This document shows, one piece after another, positions 1 to 5,886 of a stretch of DNA of 10,966 nt; position 1 is the first letter of the stretch; each line of letters begins with the position of its first letter. The stretch comes from Synechococcales cyanobacterium PMM_0003. GTDB lineage: Bacteria; Cyanobacteriota; Cyanobacteriia; Pseudanabaenales; Pseudanabaenaceae. The position numbers and the translations under genes were made by a program. Location: the NCBI GenBank assembly GCA_949128015.1, contig CASBRC010000164.1:1-10966 (forward strand), written 5' to 3'. The notes beneath the pieces are model-generated. The model was given only the letters and a program-made list of their open reading frames with translations, was not told the DNA's origin and did no database searches.

Positions 1-1342
1 AGTCTTTGCCATCCATCTCAACCTGCTGACTCATCTCATTGAGTCTCAGTCGATCGCCATAGCGCGAATCTATGATATTGAGAAGTGTCTTGTTTTTTGA
101 TTTTGCGGGGAAATTATTGCTTTTGGATTCTTTCTTGAAACTTTTTCGCAGTGACTCGATCGCATTATCCTCATCATCCCAGGCGAGAACTTCTCTTTCA
201 AGTGGATCGATCGCTTCCTCTTCAGTCTCTGCTGAGTTAGCTTTTTTTAGTGGCATTTTTGGTCCTTTGACCTTTGATGCGCGACCGTAATTCTGGGTCA
301 TTACCTGCGATCGGATCGAATTCCAATAGTATCCCTTGATGCAATTCTCTACACCCTCACTTTTGCAAGCTGGCGAGGGATTTTTTCTTTCTGCCGATTT
401 CCAGGTATCGGCTAACTCATTGCCGTCTAAAGCGGGGTTACAGCGGTTGCCAAAATCTTGAAAAAGGGACTCTGCATCGCCGTCAAAGTTTTGACCGATC
501 GCCTGCAAATAATTAGCAGTGCCGATTAGATCGCTAGCAAGCTGAAAGCCAGCGATGTTGCGCCCGCCCTCGGATACACCATTGAGGATATCCCTTGAAA
601 TTTTCGCGAGACAAGCCTCCAAAGGGACGCTAATCGGCACGGGTAGGACTATCTCTTCATAAGTCTCTGGGAGGTCGCCAGTCGATGCCTGCTGACTTTG
701 GGGCTTTGTCTGAAAAAGTGTCGCCGCTGGCTTGTTTCGCTCTGGCACGATCGCCCGCAAATCTTCGTAGCTGTAGCGATTATCGGAGTTGCCGATAATT
801 AGGGATTGCTTACCGCTTGAGTGCCACGCCCCCGCTAAACGCATTACTCGGCTGGGATTCTTCAAAGCACGATCGGCATCGGCAAACTCTAGTAAGTCGG
901 TTTGGAGCGATCGCCAGTTTTCAACCTCAACAGACTCTTCAAATACCCAGTACGAGTGGATCGATTTCCCCCCGGTGTCGATTTGCAGCGTCGGCTCTGG
1001 CAGTCCCAAACCTCTCCACAGGTCGGTTTGAGTGGCTTTGTCTAAATTATCGTGTTCGTAGAATACGGCGCGAGTTGTTGCAACGGCTTTGTCGTTGTGT
1101 CCGCCACCGTTGACTACGATATATACACCACGCCCCTCGGATTGAAACTTACTAGCTAATTCGACTACTTTATCGGTGCTAGTGGATTCTGCTTTCCGCC
1201 CCGCGTCATTGGTTTTGCGGGGATCGGAACTGGGGTAGAAAGCCCGCGTATAAACGGTATCGCCCGCTTTGTACCCTAGCGCTGCTAGTTGCTGTTTGAC
1301 TTGATCGAGGTTGATCGTCTTGCGGTCTAGTTGGACATCCAT
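1..1342 (-). CDS. Plasmid replication primase / VapE-like protein, N-terminal part (runs off window)
   Basis: Reading from ATG at 1342 gives 447 codons with no stop before the window edge, so the C-terminus is missing. Residues ~1-200 resemble an archaeo-eukaryotic primase (AEP): acidic motif FYEHD (94-98), the SxH-type motif in GGKSIHSYW (124-132), and a basic/aromatic stretch RVMRLAGAWH (165-174). Residues ~245-345 (SEGGRN, FQLASDLIGTANYL, then an ENCIKGYYW end) resemble the PriCT-like domain that follows AEP cores in cyanobacterial plasmid proteins. The last visible residues, RLRLNEMSQQVEMDGKD, resemble the opening of VapE-type helicase domains. Inferred role: primer synthesis and unwinding at the plasmid origin. 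A G-rich GGGGGTG lies about 7 nt before the ATG as a possible ribosome site. The fold assignment is fairly secure; the helicase part lies outside the window. Confidence 0.85.
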   Translation of the reverse strand, partial: MDVQLDRKTINLDQVKQQLAALGYKAGDTVYTRAFYPSSDPRKTNDAGRKAESTSTDKVVELASKFQSEGRGVYIVVNGGGHNDKAVATTRAVFYEHDNLDKATQTDLWRGLGLPEPTLQIDTGGKSIHSYWVFEESVEVENWRSLQTDLLEFADADRALKNPSRVMRLAGAWHSSGKQSLIIGNSDNRYSYEDLRAIVPERNKPAATLFQTKPQSQQASTGDLPETYEEIVLPVPISVPLEACLAKISRDILNGVSEGGRNIAGFQLASDLIGTANYLQAIGQNFDGDAESLFQDFGNRCNPALDGNELADTWKSAERKNPSPACKSEGVENCIKGYYWNSIRSQVMTQNYGRASKVKGPKMPLKKANSAETEEEAIDPLEREVLAWDDEDNAIESLRKSFKKESKSNNFPAKSKNKTLLNIIDSRYGDRLRLNEMSQQVEMDGKD

Positions 1343-1602
1343 TACACCGCACCCCCGATCGCTTCAAAGATGCCTGCATTTAATCCACGGTTTGTCTGTG
1401 GGGATTGTGTAGATTGTGCTATGATTGAATCAGTACAAGGCTTGGCGGGCTTGACAACTCTATGGATAGCGTTACAATTCAGAATTTGCTCGATCGCACC
1501 GCTACAGACGGCGGGGACGCTGCTACGCATGGCGGGGTAGACGTTAAGAGCTCCAAAAACAGCCCAAAAATAGGGCTTTATTCTTTTCTCAATATGTGGC
1601 AT
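1342..1602 (-). CDS. Doubtful 86-codon ORF upstream of the primase gene
   Basis: An ATG-started frame whose stop TAA shares one base with the primase ATG (TAATG), an arrangement that can couple translation. Against it: no Shine-Dalgarno sequence precedes the ATG, the protein has no recognisable domain, and a hairpin (1561-1577) lies inside the frame. Part of the stretch (1511-1540) resembles the GC-rich dispersed repeats seen between genes in filamentous cyanobacteria. It may simply be the leader region of the primase gene. Confidence 0.2.
   Translation of the reverse strand: MPHIEKRIKPYFWAVFGALNVYPAMRSSVPAVCSGAIEQILNCNAIHRVVKPAKPCTDSIIAQSTQSPQTNRGLNAGIFEAIGGAV
1403..1418. repeat. Short tandem GATTGTG repeat upstream of the primase
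   Basis: GATTGTG occurs at 1403-1409 and 1412-1418, a 9-bp period, about 60-75 bp before the primase start. It could be an operator for the primase gene, but two short copies may be chance. Confidence 0.25.
1561..1577 (-). terminator. Weak hairpin with T-run downstream of the 65-aa RHH gene
   Basis: AGCCC (1561-1565) and GGGCT (1573-1577) form a 5-bp stem with a 7-nt loop. On the minus strand GTTTTT follows; on the plus strand TTATTCTTTT follows. It could be a weak bidirectional terminator between the small regulator and the primase gene. The stem is short. Confidence 0.35.
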
Positions 1603-1720
1603 GATGAGGATAATCGGTGCTCTTATTGGGATGCCGATTGATAAAGGTTAATCTACTTTTGTTATCTCCCTCGCCAAAGTTCGATAGACAAAAGTATTAG
1701 TTATTGAAAACAATTAAAAG

Positions 1721-1745
1721 CGCTCGAAGCCTTACGCTGCGAGCG
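1721..1745 (-). terminator. Hairpin at the end of the 65-aa RHH gene
   Basis: On the minus strand CGCTCG (1745-1740) pairs with CGAGCG (1726-1721) across a 13-nt loop that contains the TAA stop of the 65-aa gene. CTTTTAATTGTTTTC follows. This looks like an intrinsic terminator that overlaps the coding end. Confidence 0.45.
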
Positions 1746-1929
1746 TTTCTTCTTTTGCATCGAGTTTTTCTAGTTGCATTCTGAGATGCTTTAAATAGGT
1801 TTCTAAAGCTTGACTGACAAAACCTGATCTTTGCACCCCTAGTATCTCGCAAACTTCGTCGAGTTCATCAGAAAGCTCAGTAGGGAGGGAGAAAGAGCGG
1901 GCTTTTTTGTAATCGAATGATGGCAGCAT
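1732..1929 (-). CDS. Small ribbon-helix-helix (CopG/Arc-like) regulator, 65 aa
   Basis: The segment ARSFSLPTELSDELDEVCEILG followed by RSGFVSQALETYLKHL has the ribbon-helix-helix pattern: a short basic beta strand (about residues 10-16), helix A (~17-30), the G-V turn, and helix B starting R34-S35-G36-F37. The C-terminal ~15 residues are a charged helix. Proteins of this type dimerise and bind short operator repeats; on plasmids they control copy number, partition or antitoxin expression. No toxin-like partner gene adjoins it. A TATAAT-like -10 lies on the minus strand at 1968-1963, and the repeats of 2030-2280 lie upstream, so autoregulation or origin control is plausible. No strong Shine-Dalgarno sequence is seen. 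Confidence 0.7.
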   Translation of the reverse strand: MLPSFDYKKARSFSLPTELSDELDEVCEILGVQRSGFVSQALETYLKHLRMQLEKLDAKEETLAA

Positions 1930-1962
1930 GATTTCACAAAGCCTTTGGGAAATAATACTGCC

Positions 1963-1968
1963 ATTATA
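1963..1968 (-). promoter_or_regulatory. -10 element (TATAAT) for the small RHH gene
   Basis: The minus strand reads GGTACTATAATGGC here, an exact TATAAT about 33 bp before the ATG at 1929. No good -35 hexamer sits at 16-18 bp, so activation or an alternative sigma specificity is possible. Confidence 0.4.
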
Positions 1969-2144
1969 GTACCAAAAAAGTCAGTTCGATCGCCCCTGCC
2001 TAAAAATCACAGAAGGCAAGGCGAGGCTGACACTTTTGCCGTGTCGATCGCCTGGTAACTTGACGCGGCCGTTTGACTAACACCTTGCTTTTGCCTAGTG
2101 CGATAGGTAAAAACAAGATTTAGCAACAGAATTCTTAACAGAAT

Positions 2145-2159
2145 AGTAAGCAAAAGTGA
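2145..2159 (+). repeat. 15-bp direct repeat, copy 1
   Basis: AGTAAGCAAAAGTGA, identical to the copy at 2211-2225; start-to-start distance is 66 bp, close to six helical turns. The core GCAAAAGTG also appears inverted at 2031-2039. Confidence 0.7.
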
Positions 2160-2173
2160 GAATTTTATTAGGC

Positions 2174-2206
2174 TTGTTTAGGTTTTGTCAACAAAAGCGT
2201 AAACAA
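2174..2206. repeat. Imperfect palindrome between the two 15-bp repeats
   Basis: TTGTTTA (2174-2180) pairs with TAAACAA (2200-2206), and TTTTGT (2183-2188) pairs with ACAAAA (2191-2196). A GG/GCG interruption separates the two stems. The structure sits almost exactly between the direct repeats. Confidence 0.65.
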
Positions 2207-2210
2207 AAAC

Positions 2211-2225
2211 AGTAAGCAAAAGTGA
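2211..2225 (+). repeat. 15-bp direct repeat, copy 2
   Basis: AGTAAGCAAAAGTGA, exact copy of 2145-2159. It ends just before AT-rich sequence. Confidence 0.7.
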
Positions 2226-2260
2226 CGAATTCATTGACTTTGCTTTTTGTTTTCTAGTAA

Positions 2261-2277
2261 TTTGCTTGTCTAGCAAA
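2261..2277. repeat. Short inverted repeat enclosing a TGTCT loop
   Basis: TTTGCT (2261-2266) and AGCAAA (2272-2277) are perfect inverted copies; the loop and right arm form GTCTAG, the same hexamer that recurs in the array near 10780-10966. It lies just downstream of the 111-aa gene. Confidence 0.4.
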
Positions 2278-2290
2278 ACACTAAACATCA

Positions 2291-2626
2291 TCAAAACTCA
2301 CACACTTTACTTGGATTCAAGTCAATCAATCCTAAACCTTGATAAGGCGATTCCTGGTAGTCACGGTTCCCCGGCTCAGCATTCCACTCCGCAATTTCTG
2401 CTAGATGCCACCTTACGAGCCAGTTATGGTAGTCTATCGCCTCGCCGAAGCTCTCACAGAAAAATTGCTCATTGAAAGATTGTAGGCTCGATCGCACTTG
2501 ATACCAGTGTGGCTCAAGTTGGTCGATCGAACTTTCCCCAATATCCACAATTTCCATAGAGACTAAAGGGACTGTGGGCACTGGCGGTTCGAGCGGGCGA
2601 TCGAAAAACTCTAGGTCAAAGGCCAT
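2291..2626 (-). CDS. Hypothetical acidic 111-aa protein
   Basis: Not recognised. The protein is acidic and rich in Trp, Glu and Pro; a Pro-rich start (residues ~8-20) precedes a predicted helical section, with the aromatic stretch DYHNWLVRWHLAEIAEWNAEP at about residues 64-85. No membrane segment or known catalytic motif is visible. The ATG at 2626 is well supported by AGGAAG about 8 nt upstream. It lies 77 bp downstream of the 181-aa gene on the same strand and is probably co-transcribed with it. Function unknown; an accessory plasmid protein is the most that can be inferred. Confidence 0.65.
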   Translation of the reverse strand: MAFDLEFFDRPLEPPVPTVPLVSMEIVDIGESSIDQLEPHWYQVRSSLQSFNEQFFCESFGEAIDYHNWLVRWHLAEIAEWNAEPGNRDYQESPYQGLGLIDLNPSKVCEF

Positions 2627-2703
2627 AAGCTACTTCCTGATTCTCTTGCTACTTTTTCTTGGCGATCGTGATGCCCTTTTGCGGCCCTTTTGCACCCCCT
2701 TCC

Positions 2704-3249
2704 TTACTCCTCTCCATCCGCCTCTGGGTAGTACAAATCGTCACCCGGCAACCGCAGCGCTTCTAATTCCTCTCGGTTTTCTGCCAGAGCTTCCAAGAAT
2801 TCCCCGTAGGTCATCCCAAAGAACTGCCGACGCTCATCAGCAGTGCGCTGTTGCACTCCGAAAGTCTCACGGAAGCGTCCGTCCAAACCTTCTAAGGTAA
2901 AGGCGGCTTGCAAGGCGATCGCCCGTTTGTTGCCAGAGAGTGCCTCGAAGGTTATCAGGGTTGTAAGTTCACGAAGGCTGATAGTTTGTGCTTTTGTTGC
3001 GCCACCTCTACCTTGTCTCTGTATAAATACTGTCTGAGGGTCGTACCTAAAACCACTGTCTTTCAAGGCTTTCAGCTTGTCTGGTGCTCTTGAGGGTAGT
3101 ACCAAAAACCAGTCTCTTTGATAACCCAGTAGTACGGATGTTCCAACAATGCCAGCCCTGAAATCCCCGTCTGGCAGCATATAGCCGTCGATCGACAGGG
3201 TATCGCTCAGTTGGATTGTTGCCCTAGTTGCTTTGATTGATTCGGTCAT
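2704..3249 (-). CDS. Uncharacterised cyanobacterial mobile-element protein, 181 aa
   Basis: The start is placed at the ATG at 3249 because GAGG lies 7 nt before it (AAAGAGGCAAAC); the frame is open further upstream to 3291, but that would run into the 22-bp repeats. Residues ~9-60 look beta-rich (TIQLSDTLSIDGYMLPDGDFRAGI, then LLGYQRDWFLVLPS). Residues ~85-130 hold a helical segment (TISLRELTTLITFEALSGNKRAIALQAAFT). The end is acidic. The sequence has the feel of a protein family that recurs in cyanobacterial plasmids, and the N-terminal part faintly recalls Bro-N/antirepressor-type proteins, but no family can be assigned from sight. The three repeats immediately upstream suggest that its expression is controlled by a repeat-binding protein. 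Confidence 0.7.
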   Translation of the reverse strand: MTESIKATRATIQLSDTLSIDGYMLPDGDFRAGIVGTSVLLGYQRDWFLVLPSRAPDKLKALKDSGFRYDPQTVFIQRQGRGGATKAQTISLRELTTLITFEALSGNKRAIALQAAFTLEGLDGRFRETFGVQQRTADERRQFFGMTYGEFLEALAENREELEALRLPGDDLYYPEADGEE

Positions 3250-3262
3250 GTTTGCCTCTTTA

Positions 3263-3320
3263 TAGACATTAGCTAGACATACGATAGACATTAGCTAGAT
3301 AGACGCTAGACATTAGCTAG
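3263..3320 (-). repeat. Three tandem repeats with exact 22-bp period (iteron/operator array)
   Basis: TAGACATTAGCTAG is present at 3263-3276, 3285-3298 and 3307-3320, so starts are exactly 22 bp apart and the sites lie on the same face of the helix. The array fills the gap before the 181-aa gene and overlaps the last codons of the RHH gene upstream. Repeats with 20-22 bp period are classical for Rep-binding iterons and for RHH partition/regulator operators; which applies here cannot be told. Confidence 0.8.
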
Positions 3321-3609
3321 CGTCTTTGTTTCCCTTACCCCGCTTGGCTTTTGTTGCTGACGGGGGTTTGGTTTCTGGGGGTGCGGTGCGATCAGGGCTA
3401 ACTGGCGCAATATCTTGGTATTTATCGCCATCCTTTAACTCAAAATACTCGCGTATTAAGTCTTCCAGCCCCTGACTATTGTCCACGCCACGCTCAAGGC
3501 AGAGTATTTTAAACTGCCTGTACAAATCTTTGGGTATGTGACCCCTAAGCGCGGCGTAACCTGAGTCTTCTTTTTTGGCGGGCATGGTGACTAAAAATAA
3601 ATTTCGCAA
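3313..3609 (-). CDS. Ribbon-helix-helix plasmid protein (ParG/Arc-like), 98 aa
   Basis: Residues ~21-60 show a ribbon-helix-helix layout: AALRGHIPKDLYRQFKILC, a turn at RGVDNSQG, then LEDLIREYFEL. The C-terminal third is Pro/Lys-rich and probably disordered, ending KAKRGKGNKDAS. Two starts compete. A TTG at 3609 has GGAGAG ending 3 nt upstream (98 aa); an ATG at 3585 (90 aa, MPAKKED...) has no Shine-Dalgarno sequence. The TTG is favoured by the ribosome site, the ATG by codon type. The gene is divergent from the 3765 operon and its 3' end overlaps the 22-bp repeat array, which it may bind. Such proteins serve as centromere-binding partition proteins or repressors; no ParA gene is in the window. 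Confidence 0.7.
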   Translation of the reverse strand: MRNLFLVTMPAKKEDSGYAALRGHIPKDLYRQFKILCLERGVDNSQGLEDLIREYFELKDGDKYQDIAPVSPDRTAPPETKPPSATKAKRGKGNKDAS

Positions 3610-3647
3610 CTTCTCTCCATTGTTTCATAAGGACTTGCAGACGAGTT

Positions 3648-3689
3648 AGTTGCTACTTCCGATAGTTTATACTTGACGAAGTAGCAACT
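3648..3689. promoter_or_regulatory. Perfect 12-bp inverted repeat between divergent genes (operator)
   Basis: AGTTGCTACTTC (3648-3659) is matched by GAAGTAGCAACT (3678-3689) with 18 bp between the arms; arm centres are 30 bp apart, about three helical turns. The right arm abuts a TTGACG -35-like hexamer (3673-3678). This is a good candidate for a dimeric regulator that controls one or both divergent transcripts. Confidence 0.65.
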
Positions 3690-3702
3690 TATAGATTAGC
3701 AT
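3673..3702 (+). promoter_or_regulatory. Possible promoter of the 3765-8874 operon
   Basis: TTGACG (3673-3678) and TAGCAT (3697-3702) are separated by 18 bp. The -35 is good and the -10 is weak (4 of 6 matches). The right arm of the inverted repeat lies within the spacer, so a bound repressor would block polymerase. Confidence 0.35.
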
Positions 3703-3714
3703 ACACCCATAGCG

Positions 3715-3747
3715 AATCGATTCCAAATCGATTCCAAATTGATTCCC
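3715..3747 (+). repeat. Three tandem 11-bp repeats before the operon
   Basis: AATCGATTCCA at 3715-3725 and 3726-3736, then AATTGATTCCC at 3737-3747. One helical turn per unit. They lie 18 bp before the first ATG, so a protein bound here could cover the transcript start or the leader. Confidence 0.65.
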
Positions 3748-3764
3748 TCAAAACAGACTAAACT

Positions 3765-4301
3765 ATGGAACTCGAAAGCCAGACAGTGATTGACGTAGAG
3801 GTTGAAGAAATCGATTACCACGAACAAGAATCGATTGAGTGCTGGTACTCAGCCGGACAAATTCAGAGCATTCTCGGACTGAACAAAGCGGCATTGCAGA
3901 AAGCGATCGCCAAACTGCAAAACATCTACAACATCGAGCTTAAAGCCCTACGCAGAGGGAGTGCCAGAGCCACGGAATACTCCCAGATGGCTCTTGATGC
4001 CATTGAGTTGCTGGAGGCTGGAAAGTTTGCGGAACTGCGGAAATTGATTGAAAAAATACCTGCAATCGATTCTGCTACTGAATCCAGCGCCATCGTGTTT
4101 TTAGATCATCACAACCAAATTGCTGTTTCCTCTGCCAGCGCCGCCGATAACAATCTGAGCGCGATTAATTCCTTAAAATCTGGGCTGCTGAGCAACTATC
4201 GCGAATTGGGCCGGACATTAGGGCGACAGGCTGCGGCTGAAGTGAGACAGGGATTTACCGATGAAGTTCGGGCCGGCTTAGCTGATTTACAAGAATCCTA
4301 G
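3765..4301 (+). CDS. Helix-turn-helix-like protein, 178 aa, first gene of operon
   Basis: Residues 1-22 are very acidic. Residues ~26-66 (CWYSAGQIQSILGLNKAALQ, then AIAKLQ and a basic ALRRGSARATEYSQ) look like a MerR/excisionase-type winged helix: a Y-S start, a recognition-helix pattern SILGLNKAALQKAI, and a basic wing. A helical stretch EAGKFAELRKLIEKI (85-98) follows. The C-terminal part (~130-178) is mainly helical with Arg/Glu pairs and may oligomerise. No Shine-Dalgarno sequence precedes the ATG, so translation may be leaderless or weak. As first gene downstream of two repeat operators it is a plausible autoregulator; the domain call is by eye. Confidence 0.65.
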   Translation: MELESQTVIDVEVEEIDYHEQESIECWYSAGQIQSILGLNKAALQKAIAKLQNIYNIELKALRRGSARATEYSQMALDAIELLEAGKFAELRKLIEKIPAIDSATESSAIVFLDHHNQIAVSSASAADNNLSAINSLKSGLLSNYRELGRTLGRQAAAEVRQGFTDEVRAGLADLQES

Positions 4302-4343
4302 ACAACGGAAAACACAATAATTTACTAACTCAAGGCAGACAAA

Positions 4344-4568
4344 ATGAATTTACCACCAATCAAGCCTCATTATCAGCGATTTAATGTTGAAATCGTGACG
4401 CAACAATCGCCTAATAAAGTAAGCACGATTGAAGTACCGGCCCGTACTGCTCAAGAGGCTGTGGATTCTACAGTAGAAAACCCAGAAGGTCGGTACGACT
4501 GGACAAAAATCACTTGCAATGACGTAACAACCGAACGCAAACCACATCTCGGTGGGTCAAGGGAGTAA
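4344..4568 (+). CDS. Small hypothetical protein, 74 aa (related to next gene?)
   Basis: Not recognised. The pattern YQRFNVEIV, a Thr/Ile strand (VSTIEVPA) and then RTAQEAVDSTVEN suggests a beta-beta-alpha unit. The same order (YQR, beta, T-x-V-I-R-L, then an Ala-rich helix) appears in the 55-aa protein directly downstream, so the two may be diverged tandem copies. AAGGCAG lies about 5 nt before the ATG. The stop is followed 5 nt later by the next ATG. Confidence 0.6.
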   Translation: MNLPPIKPHYQRFNVEIVTQQSPNKVSTIEVPARTAQEAVDSTVENPEGRYDWTKITCNDVTTERKPHLGGSRE

Positions 4569-4573
4569 AAGAA

Positions 4574-4741
4574 ATGAAGAAATATCAGCGAGATGTTTTT
4601 GTTGTAATTGATGGAAAAACGACTCAAGTAATTCGGCTTGAGAGTGATACTCGAATAGATGCCTTTGATGCTTTAAATGCAGCATCCCGTGAGCTACCAA
4701 AATCCAATGAGTCTCGCGAGCTCAAAGTTTACTGCAAGTAA
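4574..4741 (+). CDS. Tiny hypothetical protein, 55 aa
   Basis: ATG 4574 to TAA 4741, with GGGAG straddling the previous stop about 9 nt upstream. The protein begins MKKYQRDVFVVIDGKTTQVI, then DTRIDAFDALNAASRELP, and ends in a beta-like ELKVYCK. It shares the YQR start, the strand and the Ala-rich helix with the 74-aa protein before it. Its tight spacing to both neighbours and good ribosome site make it a likely real gene despite its length. Function unknown; small paired proteins like these may form heterodimers. Confidence 0.6.
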   Translation: MKKYQRDVFVVIDGKTTQVIRLESDTRIDAFDALNAASRELPKSNESRELKVYCK

Positions 4742-4758
4742 CAAATGGAGTGAAAACT

Positions 4759-5082
4759 ATGACCAATACCTTCGACATTGACCCCGATATCAAGGATGAA
4801 TTCAAGCAGAGAATTTGGCAAATTCTCCAGCCACCGACACTAAATGCTACTGAAGATGCACCGATTAGAGGCGATGGCATAGACAGCACAAGCGATGAAA
4901 TGCCCTTCCCTGAGTGCCAGTATGTCGCCAACAGCGTCCCGATCGAACAAGCTGAAACCCTGGGAACTGCTTACCGCGCTGGCAAAACTTTGGAGTCGAT
5001 CGGGCATCCCGCAGCCGATCGCATATCCAACCGACTCAACCAAATTCAAGCCAAAAGCCGACGGTTTCCCCTGAGAAAGTAA
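4759..5082 (+). CDS. Hypothetical protein, 107 aa
   Basis: Start chosen at ATG 4759 because GGAG ends 8 nt upstream; a GTG at 4750 in the same frame overlaps that ribosome site. The N-terminus is acidic and probably helical (DIDPDIKDEFKQRIWQIL). A Pro/Asp-rich middle, possibly disordered, follows, then a basic helical end (AADRISNRLNQIQAKSRRF). No known motif. Its place between the small paired genes and the coiled-coil gene suggests an adaptor or assembly role, but that is inference only. Confidence 0.6.
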   Translation: MTNTFDIDPDIKDEFKQRIWQILQPPTLNATEDAPIRGDGIDSTSDEMPFPECQYVANSVPIEQAETLGTAYRAGKTLESIGHPAADRISNRLNQIQAKSRRFPLRK

Positions 5083-5100
5083 CCCGCCGGCCATCGAATC

Positions 5101-5123
5101 AGCCCTCAGTTTGACTGGGGGCT
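5101..5123 (+). promoter_or_regulatory. Intercistronic hairpin inside the operon
   Basis: AGCCCTCAGT (5101-5110) and ACTGGGGGCT (5114-5123) make a 10-bp stem (one G-U pair) with a TTG triloop. No T-run follows, so it is more likely an mRNA processing, stability or attenuation element than a full terminator. It separates the small proximal genes from the coiled-coil and membrane genes. Confidence 0.5.
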
Positions 5124-5145
5124 TCACATATAAGGACATCATACT

Positions 5146-5871
5146 ATGGACTTCGGACGCACCAACAATTCAGACTCAAGCGCGATCGCAATAACGAACC
5201 CCGCAGCCGGACACAGTGCCTACATTGATGAGAAAGCTCAGGCATGGGGCGGGGTAGAATCCGACATTTTGTACTACCTGAGCGATGTCAACCGCTTAGA
5301 GGAATTCGCCGACAAAGCCGCCAACGCCGAACAGCTAGCTCTACTGCTGGAACCTTTCCTAGATAATGCTCAGAAGTATTTTGAGGCGATGCAGAAACTC
5401 GCCGACGGACAAGTTACTTGGACGGAACTGAGAAAGCAATTTGGTGGAAAGGTTGCTAACGCGATCGCCAAAATCCGCAAACTCAATGCCGAATTCGGTT
5501 CTGAGATGGAGTTACTGGATGCCAAAGACCGGGCTGCCATGCTGAGGATTGAAGCCAAGCGCCAGAACGGTTTGGCTGAAATCGGCAGCGAATTAGCCGG
5601 AGATTTGCAAGCTGAGATGTGGCGGCACCAGAACAAAATGGAGGCTATCGAAAACCGGGGGGTTGTAGCGGAAAAGCGGCAGAGTATTCAGTCGGGACTG
5701 AGGGAGAAGCGGCAGGCATTGCTGAACCGGGCAACTCTGGGAACAAATCAGGGCATCCGCGACCAAATCCCAGTTGCTATCGCAGCGGGGCAATCCGCAA
5801 GCAACGGCGTTAGCGCCAGCGGTCAACCTAGAGGTTTCGGTGGCTGGTTTAATCAATTTTTTAAAAACTAA
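5146..5871 (+). CDS. Predicted coiled-coil protein, 241 aa
   Basis: Not assignable to a family. A short disordered start (1-25) is followed by almost continuous helix. Residues ~60-85, ~100-145 and ~150-200 carry heptad-like Leu/Ile/Ala spacing with abundant Glu/Arg/Lys, as expected for coiled coil. The last ~35 residues are Gly/Ser/Ala-rich and finish in an aromatic tip, GFGGWFNQFFKN, that could bind a partner or the membrane face. AAGGA lies about 9 nt before the ATG. It is 15 bp upstream of the membrane-protein gene and shares its transcript, so it may be a cytoplasmic scaffold for the ATPase/membrane complex. Confidence 0.7.
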   Translation: MDFGRTNNSDSSAIAITNPAAGHSAYIDEKAQAWGGVESDILYYLSDVNRLEEFADKAANAEQLALLLEPFLDNAQKYFEAMQKLADGQVTWTELRKQFGGKVANAIAKIRKLNAEFGSEMELLDAKDRAAMLRIEAKRQNGLAEIGSELAGDLQAEMWRHQNKMEAIENRGVVAEKRQSIQSGLREKRQALLNRATLGTNQGIRDQIPVAIAAGQSASNGVSASGQPRGFGGWFNQFFKN

Positions 5872-5886
5872 TCCTAGGAGGGACTG

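Larger units (their letters stand above)
1930..2290. other. Noncoding AT-rich repeat region, candidate origin or control region
   Basis: No convincing gene is present in these 361 bp. They hold two identical 15-bp direct repeats (2145-2159, 2211-2225), inverted relatives of their GCAAAAG core (2031-2039, 2088-2093), an imperfect palindrome (2174-2206), a second hairpin (2261-2277) and a single GTCTAG. Such AT-rich, iteron-like architecture near a replication gene is typical of plasmid origins, but nothing here proves origin function. Confidence 0.4.

Noticed and set aside
72..1113. Plus-strand frames opposite the primase gene
   Set aside because: Antisense to a 447-codon frame with primase motifs; compositionally biased and without ribosome sites.
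1732..1929. The 65-aa RHH protein as an antitoxin
   Set aside because: No toxin-like partner gene is adjacent on either side.
3257..3264. TATAAA just before the 181-aa gene as a promoter
   Set aside because: It lies only about 10 bp before the ATG and inside the repeat edge; a transcript starting downstream would lack the ribosome site.
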